64,000 bases of DNA from Pseudomonas oryzihabitans (lineage in GTDB: Bacteria; Pseudomonadota; Gammaproteobacteria; Pseudomonadales; Pseudomonadaceae), in assembly GCF_006384975.1 (NCBI RefSeq), contig NZ_CP021645.1, positions 5,112,001-5,176,000 of the forward strand. Direction: 5' to 3'. Each line of letters starts with the position of its first letter. The stretch's first letter is position 1. Below are positions 17,282-26,325 of this stretch, piece after piece. The notes below the pieces were generated by a model, which searched no databases, was not told the DNA's origin, and saw nothing but the letters and a program-made list of their open reading frames with translations. Position numbers and translations under genes: made by a program.

Positions 17282-17839
17282 TTAGACGTCCGGGCGCAGC
17301 ACCCGGGCAAGCAGGCTCTGGCACAGTTGGCTATCGGGCCGCTGGGCGCGAAACAGCGTCCGATAGACCAGCGGGGCGACCAGGCCGTCCATCAGGGCTT
17401 CCAGGCTGGGCGCCGGCTCGCCGCGCGCCCGGGCCCGTTCGAGCATGAGCTCCAGGCGTTCCCGGGTCGGCTCGGTGCAGCGCACCGCGCAACCGGGATC
17501 GGTGGCCGCCAGGGAATCCCTGAGCATGGCCTGGCCGGGCGTCGAAGCCAGGTCGTCGACATAGTGTTCGAGCCAGAGCTCGAGATCGCCTCTCAGGCTG
17601 CCGGTATCTTCCGGCGGCTGATCCGGAAGCAGGCGTTGCAGCTCGACGTCGGCCAGCAGGCTGGGCAGATTGCCCCAGCGGCGGTAGAGCGTGGAGGGCG
17701 TGACCCCGGCACGAGCGGCGATCAGGGGCACGGTCAGGGAGTCACGCGGCTGTTCCTGCAACAGTGCCAGGACGGCTTCGTGGATGGCTTGCTGGACGCG
17801 GGTGCTGCGGCCGCCGGGGCGGGCTTGCTTGATGGTCAT
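17282..17839 (-). CDS. TetR-family transcriptional regulator
   Basis: 185 residues from the ATG at 17839 (MTIKQARPGG); the open frame extends upstream but the HTH alignment favours this start. N-terminal HTH (SLTVPLIAARAGVTPSTLYRRWG) and a variable effector domain resembling the TetR_C_16/C_11 group. Its stop codon is the TTA duplicated by the adjacent MITE-like element. Divergent from an MFS exporter with a palindrome in the 96-bp gap, so it very likely represses that exporter. Ligand unknown. Confidence 0.88.
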   Translation of the reverse strand: MTIKQARPGGRSTRVQQAIHEAVLALLQEQPRDSLTVPLIAARAGVTPSTLYRRWGNLPSLLADVELQRLLPDQPPEDTGSLRGDLELWLEHYVDDLASTPGQAMLRDSLAATDPGCAVRCTEPTRERLELMLERARARGEPAPSLEALMDGLVAPLVYRTLFRAQRPDSQLCQSLLARVLRPDV

Positions 17840-17904
17840 GCCGACAGGATACCCGTGCCTTAACGCAAACGCATTGCTTTTGCTGGGCAAAAGGCTCAGG
17901 CTCT

Positions 17905-17923
17905 AAAGCTATTATTTAGCTTT
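17905..17923. promoter_or_regulatory. putative TetR operator
   Basis: Palindrome AAAGCTA-N5-TAGCTTT centred in the tetR/MFS divergent gap, 13 bases before the MFS start. Position and dyad length suit a TetR-type dimer. Confidence 0.55.
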
Positions 17924-17935
17924 TAGGTGGTGGCC

Positions 17936-19117
17936 ATGACCTTGGCATCAGTCTCCTCCCGGGCTCGTCTGACCTTGCTCGGCGCGATGCTCCTGACCTT
18001 CCTCGCCGCCTCCAGTGCGCCGACACCGCTCTATGCCAGCTACCAGCAGGCCTGGGGTTTCTCGACCTTCTGGCTGACCTGGGTGTTCGCGGTCTATGCC
18101 TTGGCCTTGCTGGCCGCGCTGCTGGTGGGCGGGCGACTGTCCGATCATCTGGGCCGGCGACCGGTGATCCTGGGCGCCCTGGTCTTGGAAGCCTTGGCCA
18201 TGCTGCTGTTCCATCAGGCCCAGGGCCTGGCGGATCTGGTGGTCGCCCGGGCCGTACAGGGGCTGGCGACCGGGATCGCCACCAGTGCCCTGGGCGCCGC
18301 CTTGCTCGACGTGGATCGCGAGCGCGGGCCCTGGCTGAACAGCCTGGCGCCGCTGCTGGGCATGGCCGTCGGTGCGCTGGGTTGTGGCCTGCTGGTGGAA
18401 TTCGCCCCCGCGCCGCTGCAACTGGTCTATCGGCTGTTCCTGGCGTTCTTCGTGGTGCAGGGACTGTTGCTGCTGCGGCTACCCGACACCCTGGCGCGGC
18501 GGCCCGGATTGCTCGCCGCCTTGCGTCCGCAACTGGCGGTCCCGCCCCAGGCGCGGGCCATGCTGTGGCGGGTGTTGCCGCTGGAGCTGGCGGTCTGGGC
18601 GGTGGGTGGTTTCTATCTGTCGCTGATGCCGGGACTGATCAAGGCGGCCACCGGCAGCTCCTCGATCTTGGTCGGGGGTGGGGTGGTGGCCGGCCTGACC
18701 CTCACCGGCGCCGCCTGTCTGCATGGCCTGCGGCTCTGGCCGGCGCCACGTTTGCTGCGCCTCGGCGCGGTCACTCTGGTCCTCGGCCCGGCGCTGCTCT
18801 GGTTGGCAGTGGTCAGCGGTCAACTCGGGCTGTTCGCCCTGGGGACCCTGGTGACCGGCGTCGGCTTCGGCAGCGGTTTTCTCGGTGCTACCCGCAGCCT
18901 GCTGCCCCTGGCCGAACCGGATCAGCGTGCCGGCCTGCTGGCGGCCTTCTATGTCTTGAGCTACCTGGCGTTTTGCGTACCGGCCCTGGCGGTCAGTGCC
19001 CTGGTGCCCTGGCTGGGACTCAAGGGCGCCGCCCAGCTGTACCTGGCCGGGTTGATCCTGCTGGCGCTATTGGGGCTGCGCAATAGCGCGCCGCGTCCTT
19101 GCGTGCAGCCAGGTTAA
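17936..19117 (+). CDS. MFS efflux transporter controlled by TetR
   Basis: 393 residues from the ATG at 17936, which has a TAGGTGG ribosome site; in-frame GTG codons lie just upstream. Twelve predicted membrane segments and the MFS loop-2/3 motif GGRLSDHLGRRPV near residue 65. Shares the SSAPTPLYASYQ opening seen in drug-exporter-like MFS proteins. Its 3' end overlaps the stop of the convergent nuclease gene by four bases. Substrate unknown. Confidence 0.85.
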   Translation: MTLASVSSRARLTLLGAMLLTFLAASSAPTPLYASYQQAWGFSTFWLTWVFAVYALALLAALLVGGRLSDHLGRRPVILGALVLEALAMLLFHQAQGLADLVVARAVQGLATGIATSALGAALLDVDRERGPWLNSLAPLLGMAVGALGCGLLVEFAPAPLQLVYRLFLAFFVVQGLLLLRLPDTLARRPGLLAALRPQLAVPPQARAMLWRVLPLELAVWAVGGFYLSLMPGLIKAATGSSSILVGGGVVAGLTLTGAACLHGLRLWPAPRLLRLGAVTLVLGPALLWLAVVSGQLGLFALGTLVTGVGFGSGFLGATRSLLPLAEPDQRAGLLAAFYVLSYLAFCVPALAVSALVPWLGLKGAAQLYLAGLILLALLGLRNSAPRPCVQPG

Positions 19118-20049
19118 AGACGGATATCGGCCGGGCCGAAGATGGCCCGTTCGACTGGCGTGCCGGTGGCGCGCTCTTCGTTGGAGAAGCCGTCGTAGTC
19201 GGCCAACTGGCCGAAGTCGATGCCGGTCAGTTGCTGGATGCTCAACACGCTGCACTGGTAGGTGCGCAGGCGGCCGAAGGCGATGGAAAGCTCGTCCAGC
19301 TCGCGGCGCTGGTCGATCAGATAGGCGCTGGCGGAGGGTTTGCCGTCGTCGCCGAGAAAGGCCACCACCTTCCAGAAGGCTTCGGGAATCCGGGCGTCGC
19401 GATAGGCACGATCATCGGCGCGCAGCACCGGTCCGCTGAAGACGGTCACCCGCGCCTGCCAGCGCTGGGTGTGGTCGAGGATATAGTCCTCCAACTCCAG
19501 CCAGGTCTTCTGGTTGAAGGCGGCCATCTGCGGCGCACAGTTGGTGAAGTGGAAGGTATCCCGGTTGGCCTGAGTGGCCTCGGGTCCCCAGTTGGGGTCC
19601 TGGCGGCGCACCAGGTGGCCGCGATCGAGCAGGTTGTCGGCATAGAGCTCGTCGCCCAATTGGGCGTCCAGCGGCACCCGGCCATCGTAGGCCCAGGCAT
19701 CGCGACTGCGCGGCACCTCCACCGCCGGGCCGCCGTCGATGTTGACGCCCACCCAGAGTGCCATCCGTCGGCTCCGCGACAGGGCCACGGAAAAATGGGT
19801 GTAGTCGAGGCGATCCGCGGAGTCGGGTAGGGGATAGACGTCGCTGGCGAGGGTCGCGCTCGGCTTGGGCCAGGGCACCTGGAAATCGCCGAGAAAGTCG
19901 GCGTTATAGCCTTGGCGGTCCGCCAAGTCGGCGGCGGGCGTGATTCTTGGACCGCCGCGCAGTCCGCTGGCCGCGTCAGGCACCAGGGGGCGCAAATCGG
20001 CGAGGCGGGGGCGGTAGGCGAGATCGACGACGAAAGGCTGAGCGGACAT
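19114..20049 (-). CDS. DNA/RNA non-specific endonuclease (NUC/beta-beta-alpha-Me family)
   Basis: 311 residues from the ATG at 20049, with an AGGGAG ribosome site. The catalytic DRGH motif is at residues 142-145 (His145 general base), followed by the metal-binding asparagine in AFNQKTW (Asn179). These are the hallmarks of Serratia-nuclease/EndoG-like enzymes. Unusually for a sugar-non-specific nuclease there is no signal peptide and no inhibitor gene beside it. It may be exported by another route, or its activity may be restrained in the cell. Confidence 0.85.
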   Translation of the reverse strand: MSAQPFVVDLAYRPRLADLRPLVPDAASGLRGGPRITPAADLADRQGYNADFLGDFQVPWPKPSATLASDVYPLPDSADRLDYTHFSVALSRSRRMALWVGVNIDGGPAVEVPRSRDAWAYDGRVPLDAQLGDELYADNLLDRGHLVRRQDPNWGPEATQANRDTFHFTNCAPQMAAFNQKTWLELEDYILDHTQRWQARVTVFSGPVLRADDRAYRDARIPEAFWKVVAFLGDDGKPSASAYLIDQRRELDELSIAFGRLRTYQCSVLSIQQLTGIDFGQLADYDGFSNEERATGTPVERAIFGPADIRL

Positions 20050-20107
20050 GAGCACTCCCTGGAGGTGAGCCTGAAGTCTCAGCGCAGCATAGCGGCATTG
20101 CCAAATG

Positions 20108-20121
20108 ATGACAGTCGTCAT
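20108..20121. promoter_or_regulatory. palindrome between nuclease gene and porin gene
   Basis: 14-bp dyad ATGACAGTCGTCAT in the divergent gap between the nuclease and the OprD-type porin. Possible regulator site; no regulator gene is adjacent. Confidence 0.3.
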
Positions 20122-20198
20122 TCAAGCTACGGGTAAAAGCTGGCAAACTCATTCGCTACCTAACGATTTCAATGACGAACTCTGCGAGTGAGACGCCC

Positions 20199-21554
20199 AT
20201 GACGCTAGCGCTGTTTTCCTCTTTCGCCCGCCCGCGGGCCTGGCTGCTGGGCGTGCCCGGCCTGCTCCTCACCGGCGCCGCCCTGGCCAGCCAACAGTCC
20301 GACGCCAAGGGCTTCGTCGAGGACGGCGACCTGACCCTGCTGCTGCGCAACTACTATTACCTGCGCCAGAACGAAGGCGATGGCCACGGCGCCGAGCCGC
20401 GCAACAGCCGCGATCCGCGCAGCTGGACCCAGGCCTTCCTGCTCAACTACACCTCGGGCTTCACCCAGGGCACGGTCGGCGTCGGCGTGGATGCCTTCGG
20501 CTATCTGGGGCTCAAGCTGGACGGCAGCGATGGCCACGCCAACACGCCCAACCTGCCAATGGACGGCGATGGCAGCCAGCGGGACGAATTCAGCCGGGGC
20601 GGGGCGGCGGTCAAGCTGCGCGTTTCCAATACCGTACTCAAATACGGCGACCAGCAACCCACGGCGCCGGTACTGGCGGCGGGCGGCAACTGGCTGTTTC
20701 CCCAGACCGCCCGTGGGTGGAGCCTGGTGAGCCAGGAGGTCGATCACCTGCTGCTGGAAGGCGGTCACTTCACCGCCGGTACGGCGCCGCGCATGACGAG
20801 TTCGGACGGCGGCATCTATGCCGGCTACGCCGGGGTCGAGACGTCTTCCGCCAGCTATGCCGGGGGCGTCTACAAGTTCAGCGATCACTTCAGTACCTCG
20901 CTCTACGCCGGGCACTTCGAAGACGTCTGGAACCAGTACTACGGTAACCTCAACTACGTGCTGCCGCTGGCCGCCGAGCAGAGCCTGACCTTCGACGCCA
21001 ACCTCTATCGCACCTTGGATGCCGGCAGCGCCAAGGCCGGTAGCATCGACAACACCGCCTGGTCGCTGGCCGCCGCCTTCCAGACCGGCGCCCATACCTT
21101 CACCCTGGTGCATCAGCGCATCCACGGCGACGAACCCTTCGACTACGCGGTCTTCGGCGCGCCGGTGCCGGGCTCCTATGGCGATTCCATCCTGCTCGGC
21201 AACTCGATGCAGTTCTCCGACTTCAACGGTCCGGGCGAACGCAGCTGGCAGGCGCGCTACGACCTGAACCTGGAAAGCTACGGCGTGCCGGGCCTGAGCC
21301 TGATGGTGCGCCATACCCGCGGCAGCGGCATCGACGGCACCCATCTGCCCGCCGATTCGGCCTACGCCGGTCTTTATGGCGATGGCGAGAAGGAACACGA
21401 GACCGATCTGGAAGCCAAGTACGTCCTCCAGAATGGTCCGGCCAAGAACCTCAGCTTCCGCCTGCGCCAAGCCTGGCATTCCGGCAGCCAGAGCACCGGC
21501 GGCACCGTGGCCGAGACGCGGCTGATCACCGAGTATCCGTTGAACATCCTTTGA
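20199..21554 (+). CDS. OprD-family outer-membrane porin
   Basis: 451 residues from the ATG at 20199; another ATG at 20172 is possible. A signal peptide ends near ALA-SQ (about residue 30). The mature protein has the OprD pattern: an early FVEDGDLTLLLRNYYY motif, alternating amphipathic strands of an 18-strand barrel, and conserved RDPRSWTQAF. These porins take up amino acids, aromatic acids or other small carboxylates; the substrate cannot be assigned here. Confidence 0.9.
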   Translation: MTLALFSSFARPRAWLLGVPGLLLTGAALASQQSDAKGFVEDGDLTLLLRNYYYLRQNEGDGHGAEPRNSRDPRSWTQAFLLNYTSGFTQGTVGVGVDAFGYLGLKLDGSDGHANTPNLPMDGDGSQRDEFSRGGAAVKLRVSNTVLKYGDQQPTAPVLAAGGNWLFPQTARGWSLVSQEVDHLLLEGGHFTAGTAPRMTSSDGGIYAGYAGVETSSASYAGGVYKFSDHFSTSLYAGHFEDVWNQYYGNLNYVLPLAAEQSLTFDANLYRTLDAGSAKAGSIDNTAWSLAAAFQTGAHTFTLVHQRIHGDEPFDYAVFGAPVPGSYGDSILLGNSMQFSDFNGPGERSWQARYDLNLESYGVPGLSLMVRHTRGSGIDGTHLPADSAYAGLYGDGEKEHETDLEAKYVLQNGPAKNLSFRLRQAWHSGSQSTGGTVAETRLITEYPLNIL

Positions 21555-21589
21555 TTGGCGGCTCTCTGTAGATAGGGTTGAGCGTCAGT

Positions 21590-21656
21590 GAAGCCCAACA
21601 AGGGTGCAGGACCTGTTGGGCTTCCCTCACCCTAGCCCTCTCCCAGAGGGAGAGGG
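21590..21656. terminator. two hairpins between convergent porin and trmA genes
   Basis: GAAGCCCAACA (21590-21600) pairs with TGTTGGGCTTC (21614-21624). CCCTCTCCC (21636-21644) pairs with GGGAGAGGG (21648-21656) around a 3-base loop. The second resembles the CCCTCTCCC-AGA-GGGAGAGG repeat dispersed in many proteobacterial genomes. Together they probably end transcription from both sides. Confidence 0.6.
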
Positions 21657-21673
21657 GATTTCAAGCCCCGGCC

Positions 21674-22762
21674 TCAGCGCCGCTCCAGCAAGACGCCGCT
21701 TTCCATATGGTGCGTCCAGGGGAACTGGTCGAACAGGGCGCAGCGGGTGATGCGGTGGGTGTCCTGGAGTTGGGCGATGTTCTCGGCCAGGGTCTCCGGG
21801 TTGCAGGAGATATAGAGGATGCGCTCGAAGCGGCGGGTCAGCTCGCAGGTGTCTGGGTCCATGCCGGCGCGGGGCGGGTCGACGAAGACGGTGCCGAAGT
21901 CGTAGCTCTTGAGATCCACGCCCGCCAGGCGGCGGAAGGGCCGTACCTCGTTGAGCGCCTGGGTCAGTTCCTCGGCGGACAGACGCACCAGGGTGACGTT
22001 GTCCACGCCATTGCTGGCCAGGTTGTGCAGGGCGGCGTTGACCGAGGTCTTGCTCACCTCGGTGGCCAGCACCTGGCGCACACGGCTGGCCAGCGGCAGG
22101 GTGAAGTTGCCGTTGCCACAGTAGAGCTCCAGCAGGTCGTCCCCTCGCTCGCCCAGGGCGGTGTGGGCCCAGGTCAGCATCTTCTGATTGACCGTGCCGT
22201 TGGGCTGGGTGAAGCCACCTTCCGGTTGCAGATAGCGATACGTCTTCCCAGCTACCTCCAGTTCTTCGATCACATGGTCGCGGCCGATCACCAGGCGTTG
22301 CCCGCGTGAGCGGCCGATCAGGCTGACGCCGAGATCGGTGGCCAGGCGCTCGGCGGCGGCTTGCCAGGTGGCGTCCAGCGGGCGGTGGTAGGCGAGGGTG
22401 ATCAGGGCATCGCCGGCCAGGGTGGTGAGGAATTCCACCTGGAACAGCTTGAACGACAGGGCCACGTCAGCCTGCCAGCCGGCCTTGAGACGCGGCATCA
22501 GCTCGTTGATGCGCTGGCTGGCGATGGGGAATGCCTCGATGAGGATCGGCGTGTGCTTGTCGCCCGGCGCGAACATGGCGTAGTGGCGTTCCTCGTTTTC
22601 CCGCCAGAGCCGGAATTCGGCGCGCAGCCGGTAGTGCTGCAGTGGCGAGGCGAACACCTCGGGCGCGGGTGCCTGGAAGGGCGCCAGCAACTCGCGCAGG
22701 CGGGCGGCCTTGGCGTCGAGCTGGGTCTGGTAGTCGGCAGGAACGAAGGAGGGTTGGGACAT
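21674..22762 (-). CDS. trmA: tRNA (uracil-5-)-methyltransferase (m5U54)
   Basis: 362 residues, the usual TrmA size (E. coli 366). Makes ribothymidine at position 54 of tRNA using S-adenosylmethionine. SAM motif [15 protein letters not shown] at 211-225, DPPRAGMD at 295-302, and the catalytic nucleophile Cys320 in YISCNPETL. It lacks the N-terminal TRAM/FeS cluster of RlmD-type enzymes. Monocistronic housekeeping gene. Confidence 0.95.
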   Translation of the reverse strand: MSQPSFVPADYQTQLDAKAARLRELLAPFQAPAPEVFASPLQHYRLRAEFRLWRENEERHYAMFAPGDKHTPILIEAFPIASQRINELMPRLKAGWQADVALSFKLFQVEFLTTLAGDALITLAYHRPLDATWQAAAERLATDLGVSLIGRSRGQRLVIGRDHVIEELEVAGKTYRYLQPEGGFTQPNGTVNQKMLTWAHTALGERGDDLLELYCGNGNFTLPLASRVRQVLATEVSKTSVNAALHNLASNGVDNVTLVRLSAEELTQALNEVRPFRRLAGVDLKSYDFGTVFVDPPRAGMDPDTCELTRRFERILYISCNPETLAENIAQLQDTHRITRCALFDQFPWTHHMESGVLLERR

Positions 22763-22783
22763 GGATAGATCCGGGCGGGCGAT

Positions 22784-22893
22784 AAGAGTCTGTTCAACGT
22801 CTCGCGAGCTAGAGACAAATCAGGCCTAGGCGGCCCCGCGAAGAGGGCTGAGGAGGGGGAGCGGGCTCGCGGGCAAGTTTACACGGGGTCAAG
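22784..22893. repeat. diverged relative of the 17142 MITE-like element
   Basis: Starts AAGAGTCTGTTCAACGTC and shares the internal TCGCGAGCTAGAG and GGCTGAGGA blocks and the AGTTTACA block in the same order as the element at 17142-17281. No matching right-hand inverted repeat is present, so it is decayed or truncated. Confidence 0.55.
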
Positions 22894-22974
22894 GCGCATG
22901 CCGACCGGGCCGACCAGGCTGGGCTGGTGAGCCGCGACCTTTTCGACCTTCGAGCCGGTGCTAGGGCGGGAAAA

Positions 22975-22998
22975 CCCTCGGGGCCGGAGCCCCGAGGG
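22975..22998 (-). terminator. rho-independent terminator of the purine permease gene
   Basis: 10-bp stem CCCTCGGGGC (22975-22984) with GCCCCGAGGG (22989-22998), followed on the minus strand by TTTT. It lies directly after the gene ending at 23005. Confidence 0.85.
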
Positions 22999-23004
22999 TA
23001 GGGC

Positions 23005-24300
23005 TCAGGCGTTGAACCAGCCCAGCTTGATGACGAACAGGATCGACAGGACGATCAGGGCCGAATTCAGCTCGCGGGTACGGCCGGAGAGCAGCTTGAG
23101 GACGGTCCAGGTGATGAAGCCGAAGGCGATGCCGTTGGCGATGGAATAGGTCAGCGGCATGGCCAGGGCGGTGACCAGTACCGGGGCGGCGGTAGTCAGG
23201 TCGTCCCAGTCGATCTCGGCCAGGCCCGACGCCATCAGCACGGCGATGAAGAACAGCGCCGGGGCGGTGGCGAAGGCGGGCACGCTGCCCGCCAGCGGGG
23301 CGAAGAACAGAGCCAGCAGGAACAGCACGGCCACCACCACGGCGGTGAGGCCGGTACGGCCACCGGCGGAGACGCCTGCGGCGGACTCGATGTAGCTGGT
23401 GGTGGTGGAGGTGCCCAGCAGCGAGCCGAACATGGCGGCGGAGCTGTCGGCGATCAGGGCGCGGCCCATCTTCGGCAGGTGGCCGTCCTTGCCCATCAGA
23501 CCGGCGCGCTTGGCCACGCCGATCAGGGTGCCGGAGTTGTCGAACAGGTCGACGAACAGGAAGGCGAAGATCACGCTGATCAGGCCGACGTCCAGGGCGC
23601 CCTTGATGTCCAGCTGCAGGAAGGTCGGCGCCAGCGACGGCGGCATCGACACCACGCCGCCGAAGGCGGTGACGCCCAGGGCGATGGCGATGACGGTGAC
23701 CGCGAGGATGCCGATCAGCACCGCGCCGGTGACCTTGCGGGCCTCCAGCACGACGATCAGGAAGAAGCCGAGGATGGCCAGCAACGGACCCGGCTTGGAC
23801 AGATCGCCGAGGCCGACCAGGGTGGCCGGGTTACCCACCACGATGCCGGCGGTCTGCAGGGCGATCAGCGCCAGGAACAGGCCGATGCCGGCAGCGATAC
23901 CCGAGCGCAGTGGCAGCGGGATGCTGTTGATGATCCATTCGCGGATGCGAAAGATCGACAGCAGGAAGAACATCAGCGCCGAGAGGAACACCGCACCCAG
24001 GGCGACCTGCCAGGTATGGCCCAGGTGCAGCACCACGGTATAGGTGAAGAAGGCGTTGAGGCCCATGCCCGGGGCGAGGGCGATGGGATAGTTGGCGATC
24101 AGTCCCATGAGCGCCGAGCCGATGGCCGCGGCGAGGCAGGTGGCGACGAAGACCGCGCCCTTGTCCATGCCGGTCGCGCCGAGAATGCTCGGGTTGACGA
24201 ACAGGATGTAGGCCATGGCCAGGAAGGTGGTCACCCCGGCCAGCAGCTCGGTGCGGACGGAGGTGTTGTGAGCCTTGAGTTGGAAGAGTCTTTCCAGCAT
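23005..24300 (-). CDS. NCS2-family purine permease (AzgA-like; adenine/guanine/hypoxanthine)
   Basis: 431 residues, about 13 membrane segments; proton symporter in the inner membrane. The opening MLERLFQLKAHNTSVRTE and the LAPGMGLNAFFTYTV segment are characteristic of the AzgA branch (AdeP, GhxP, YgfQ) rather than the xanthine/uric-acid branch. TSTTTSYIESAAG near residue 300 is another hallmark. GAGG ribosome site before the ATG; own terminator. Base specificity not determinable. Confidence 0.92.
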   Translation of the reverse strand: MLERLFQLKAHNTSVRTELLAGVTTFLAMAYILFVNPSILGATGMDKGAVFVATCLAAAIGSALMGLIANYPIALAPGMGLNAFFTYTVVLHLGHTWQVALGAVFLSALMFFLLSIFRIREWIINSIPLPLRSGIAAGIGLFLALIALQTAGIVVGNPATLVGLGDLSKPGPLLAILGFFLIVVLEARKVTGAVLIGILAVTVIAIALGVTAFGGVVSMPPSLAPTFLQLDIKGALDVGLISVIFAFLFVDLFDNSGTLIGVAKRAGLMGKDGHLPKMGRALIADSSAAMFGSLLGTSTTTSYIESAAGVSAGGRTGLTAVVVAVLFLLALFFAPLAGSVPAFATAPALFFIAVLMASGLAEIDWDDLTTAAPVLVTALAMPLTYSIANGIAFGFITWTVLKLLSGRTRELNSALIVLSILFVIKLGWFNA

Positions 24301-24423
24301 GGGATGCCTCGTGCGCGCCGGTCTGATCGGAAAAAACGGCGCGCATCATAACAGGTCGTTTAACACGGGTAAGACCTAGGGCCTACCCCCAAATCGGCAT
24401 CCGCTAGAGCACTGTCCGGTCGG

Positions 24424-25815
24424 TCAGCTTTTAGCGGTGTGACCGCTGACCGAAGCGCCTGCGTTGCGGGCCAGGCGGAAGGCATCCAGGGTGCTCAGGA
24501 TGCCGAGCACGGCCACTATGCAAAAGGCTAGCCGAAAGTCGGACAACTGTGGATCGAGGTGCCCATGCCACTCCATCGACGCCCGTAGCAGCAGGGCGGC
24601 GACGGCCACGCCCAAGCCCATGGCCAACTGGAAATTGGTACTGAACAGGGTGGATGCATGGCTCAGCTGCGTCTTGGGGACGTCGGCGAAAGCCAGGGTA
24701 TTGCTGGCGGTGAATTGCAGCGAGCGGAACAGGCCGCTGGCGAACAGCAGGATCGCCACCAGCGGCAACGGCCAGGCGGGGGTGAGCAGCCCGCAGGCGA
24801 GCAGGCTCAGGGCGCTGAGCAGGCCGTTGACGGTGAGGATGCGGCGCAGCCCGAAGCGGCGCATGGCGGCGGTGGTGAAGGGCTTGGCCGCCAGGTTGCC
24901 GGCGAACAGCGCCAGGAGCAGTAGCCCGGCCTGGAAGGCATCCAGACCGAAGGCGAGCTGGAACATCAAGGGCAGCAGGAAGGGCGCGGTGGCGATGGTG
25001 ACGCGGAACAGGCCGCCGCCGAGGATGGAGGCGCGATAGGTCGGGATGCGCAGTGTGCCAAAATCGATCAGTGGACGCTCGATCCGGGCCATGTGCCGCA
25101 CCGCCTTGGTGCCGAGGATCAGTCCAACCCCCATCCAGGCCAGGTTGCTGCCCAGGCTGCCATGGTTCTGACCGAGGCGCTCGACGCCCCACATGAAGGC
25201 TACGCAGGCGCCACCCAAGAGCAGAAAGCCCTGCCAGTCCAGCGGGTGACGCCGGGTCGGCAGCGTGGTGGGTACCAGCCGCCAGGCCAGTACCAGGGCG
25301 ATCAGTCCCAGTGGCAGGTTGAGATAGAAGATCCAGCGCCAGTCGGCATAGGTGGTGATCAGGCCACCCAGGGGTGGGCCGAGCACCGGTGCCACCAGAC
25401 CCGGCCAGGTGATGAGGGCGATGGCGCGCACCAGCTCATGCTTTTCCGTCACCTGCAGGACCACCAGGCGCCCCACCGGCACCATTAGGGCGCCGCCGAG
25501 GCCCTGGAGGACGCGGGCCGCGATGAACTGCTCCAGGGATTGGGCCAGACCACAGAGCAGCGAGGCCAGGGTGAAGAGGCCAATAGCCAGAGTAAAGACC
25601 GGCCGGGGGCCGAAGCGCTCGGCGATCCAGCCGCTCACCGGGATGCCCACGGCGATGGCCAGCAGGTAGGCGCTGATACCGAGATTGAGATCCACCGCAT
25701 CGCGGCCGAAGGTCGCCGCCATCTGCGGCAGGGCCGTGGCGATCACGGTGGCATCGAGGTTTTCCATGAAGAAGGTGAAACTCACCAGGCAGGCGAGAAT
25801 CTTCCAACGTTCCAT
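24424..25815 (-). CDS. MFS multidrug transporter, DHA2 (EmrB/QacA) family
   Basis: 463 residues with about 14 membrane segments. Motif C-like GLVAPVLGPPLGG in helix five marks an antiporter, and the helix-one motif LDATVIATALPQM marks the 14-helix DHA2 group. No partner membrane-fusion protein is encoded nearby, so it would work alone in the inner membrane. Monocistronic. Confidence 0.88.
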   Translation of the reverse strand: MERWKILACLVSFTFFMENLDATVIATALPQMAATFGRDAVDLNLGISAYLLAIAVGIPVSGWIAERFGPRPVFTLAIGLFTLASLLCGLAQSLEQFIAARVLQGLGGALMVPVGRLVVLQVTEKHELVRAIALITWPGLVAPVLGPPLGGLITTYADWRWIFYLNLPLGLIALVLAWRLVPTTLPTRRHPLDWQGFLLLGGACVAFMWGVERLGQNHGSLGSNLAWMGVGLILGTKAVRHMARIERPLIDFGTLRIPTYRASILGGGLFRVTIATAPFLLPLMFQLAFGLDAFQAGLLLLALFAGNLAAKPFTTAAMRRFGLRRILTVNGLLSALSLLACGLLTPAWPLPLVAILLFASGLFRSLQFTASNTLAFADVPKTQLSHASTLFSTNFQLAMGLGVAVAALLLRASMEWHGHLDPQLSDFRLAFCIVAVLGILSTLDAFRLARNAGASVSGHTAKS

Positions 25816-25990
25816 GAGTCTTTTCTCTGGCCTGGGAGGGTGGATTACTCTGCCTGAGGCGTAGTCGAGTACGCCAGTCTGGTGGGGTGGCTGAAAAAGT
25901 CAGGGGATTTTCCATCGCCTGTTCGGCCAGCTGCTACAGTCGAGAAAAAAGCGGGTTCGATTGTTGTCATCGTTACGAGGAAGCCGTTGC

Positions 25991-26245
25991 ATGAAGGACG
26001 TGATAGACCGCCACATTCTGGTAATGGCGGAGGCCAGGCGCCTGCTCGAACGTGGTTGCCAGGCCAAGCGACAGCACCAGCGCTATTTCCTCAACTTCCT
26101 GACCCTGCGCCAAGAGACCTCACGCCTGACTCAGCAAGCCTATCGACTGAGTTGTTCTCTGGATGCCTTCTCCTCCCATCGCTCGCGTCAGCTGCCCCTG
26201 GTGCTCACCCTGGTGAAGTCCGGGGAGGACTGCCGGGCGAGCTGA
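25991..26245 (+). CDS. small hypothetical protein
   Basis: 84 residues from the ATG at 25991, preceded by GAGGAAG at good spacing. Basic and helical, no signal peptide or membrane segment, two cysteines in the N-terminal and central part. Not recognised. It precedes the RcnB-like gene by 80 bp and could share its transcript. High-GC codon use like its neighbours supports its being real. Confidence 0.5.
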   Translation: MKDVIDRHILVMAEARRLLERGCQAKRQHQRYFLNFLTLRQETSRLTQQAYRLSCSLDAFSSHRSRQLPLVLTLVKSGEDCRAS

Positions 26246-26325
26246 GGCGCAACGCTGGAGGTAAGCGTGGAGCTTTTCCCCTGACCCTGGGGTCCAAACC
26301 CTCGAACGCAGAGGAGATACACCCC

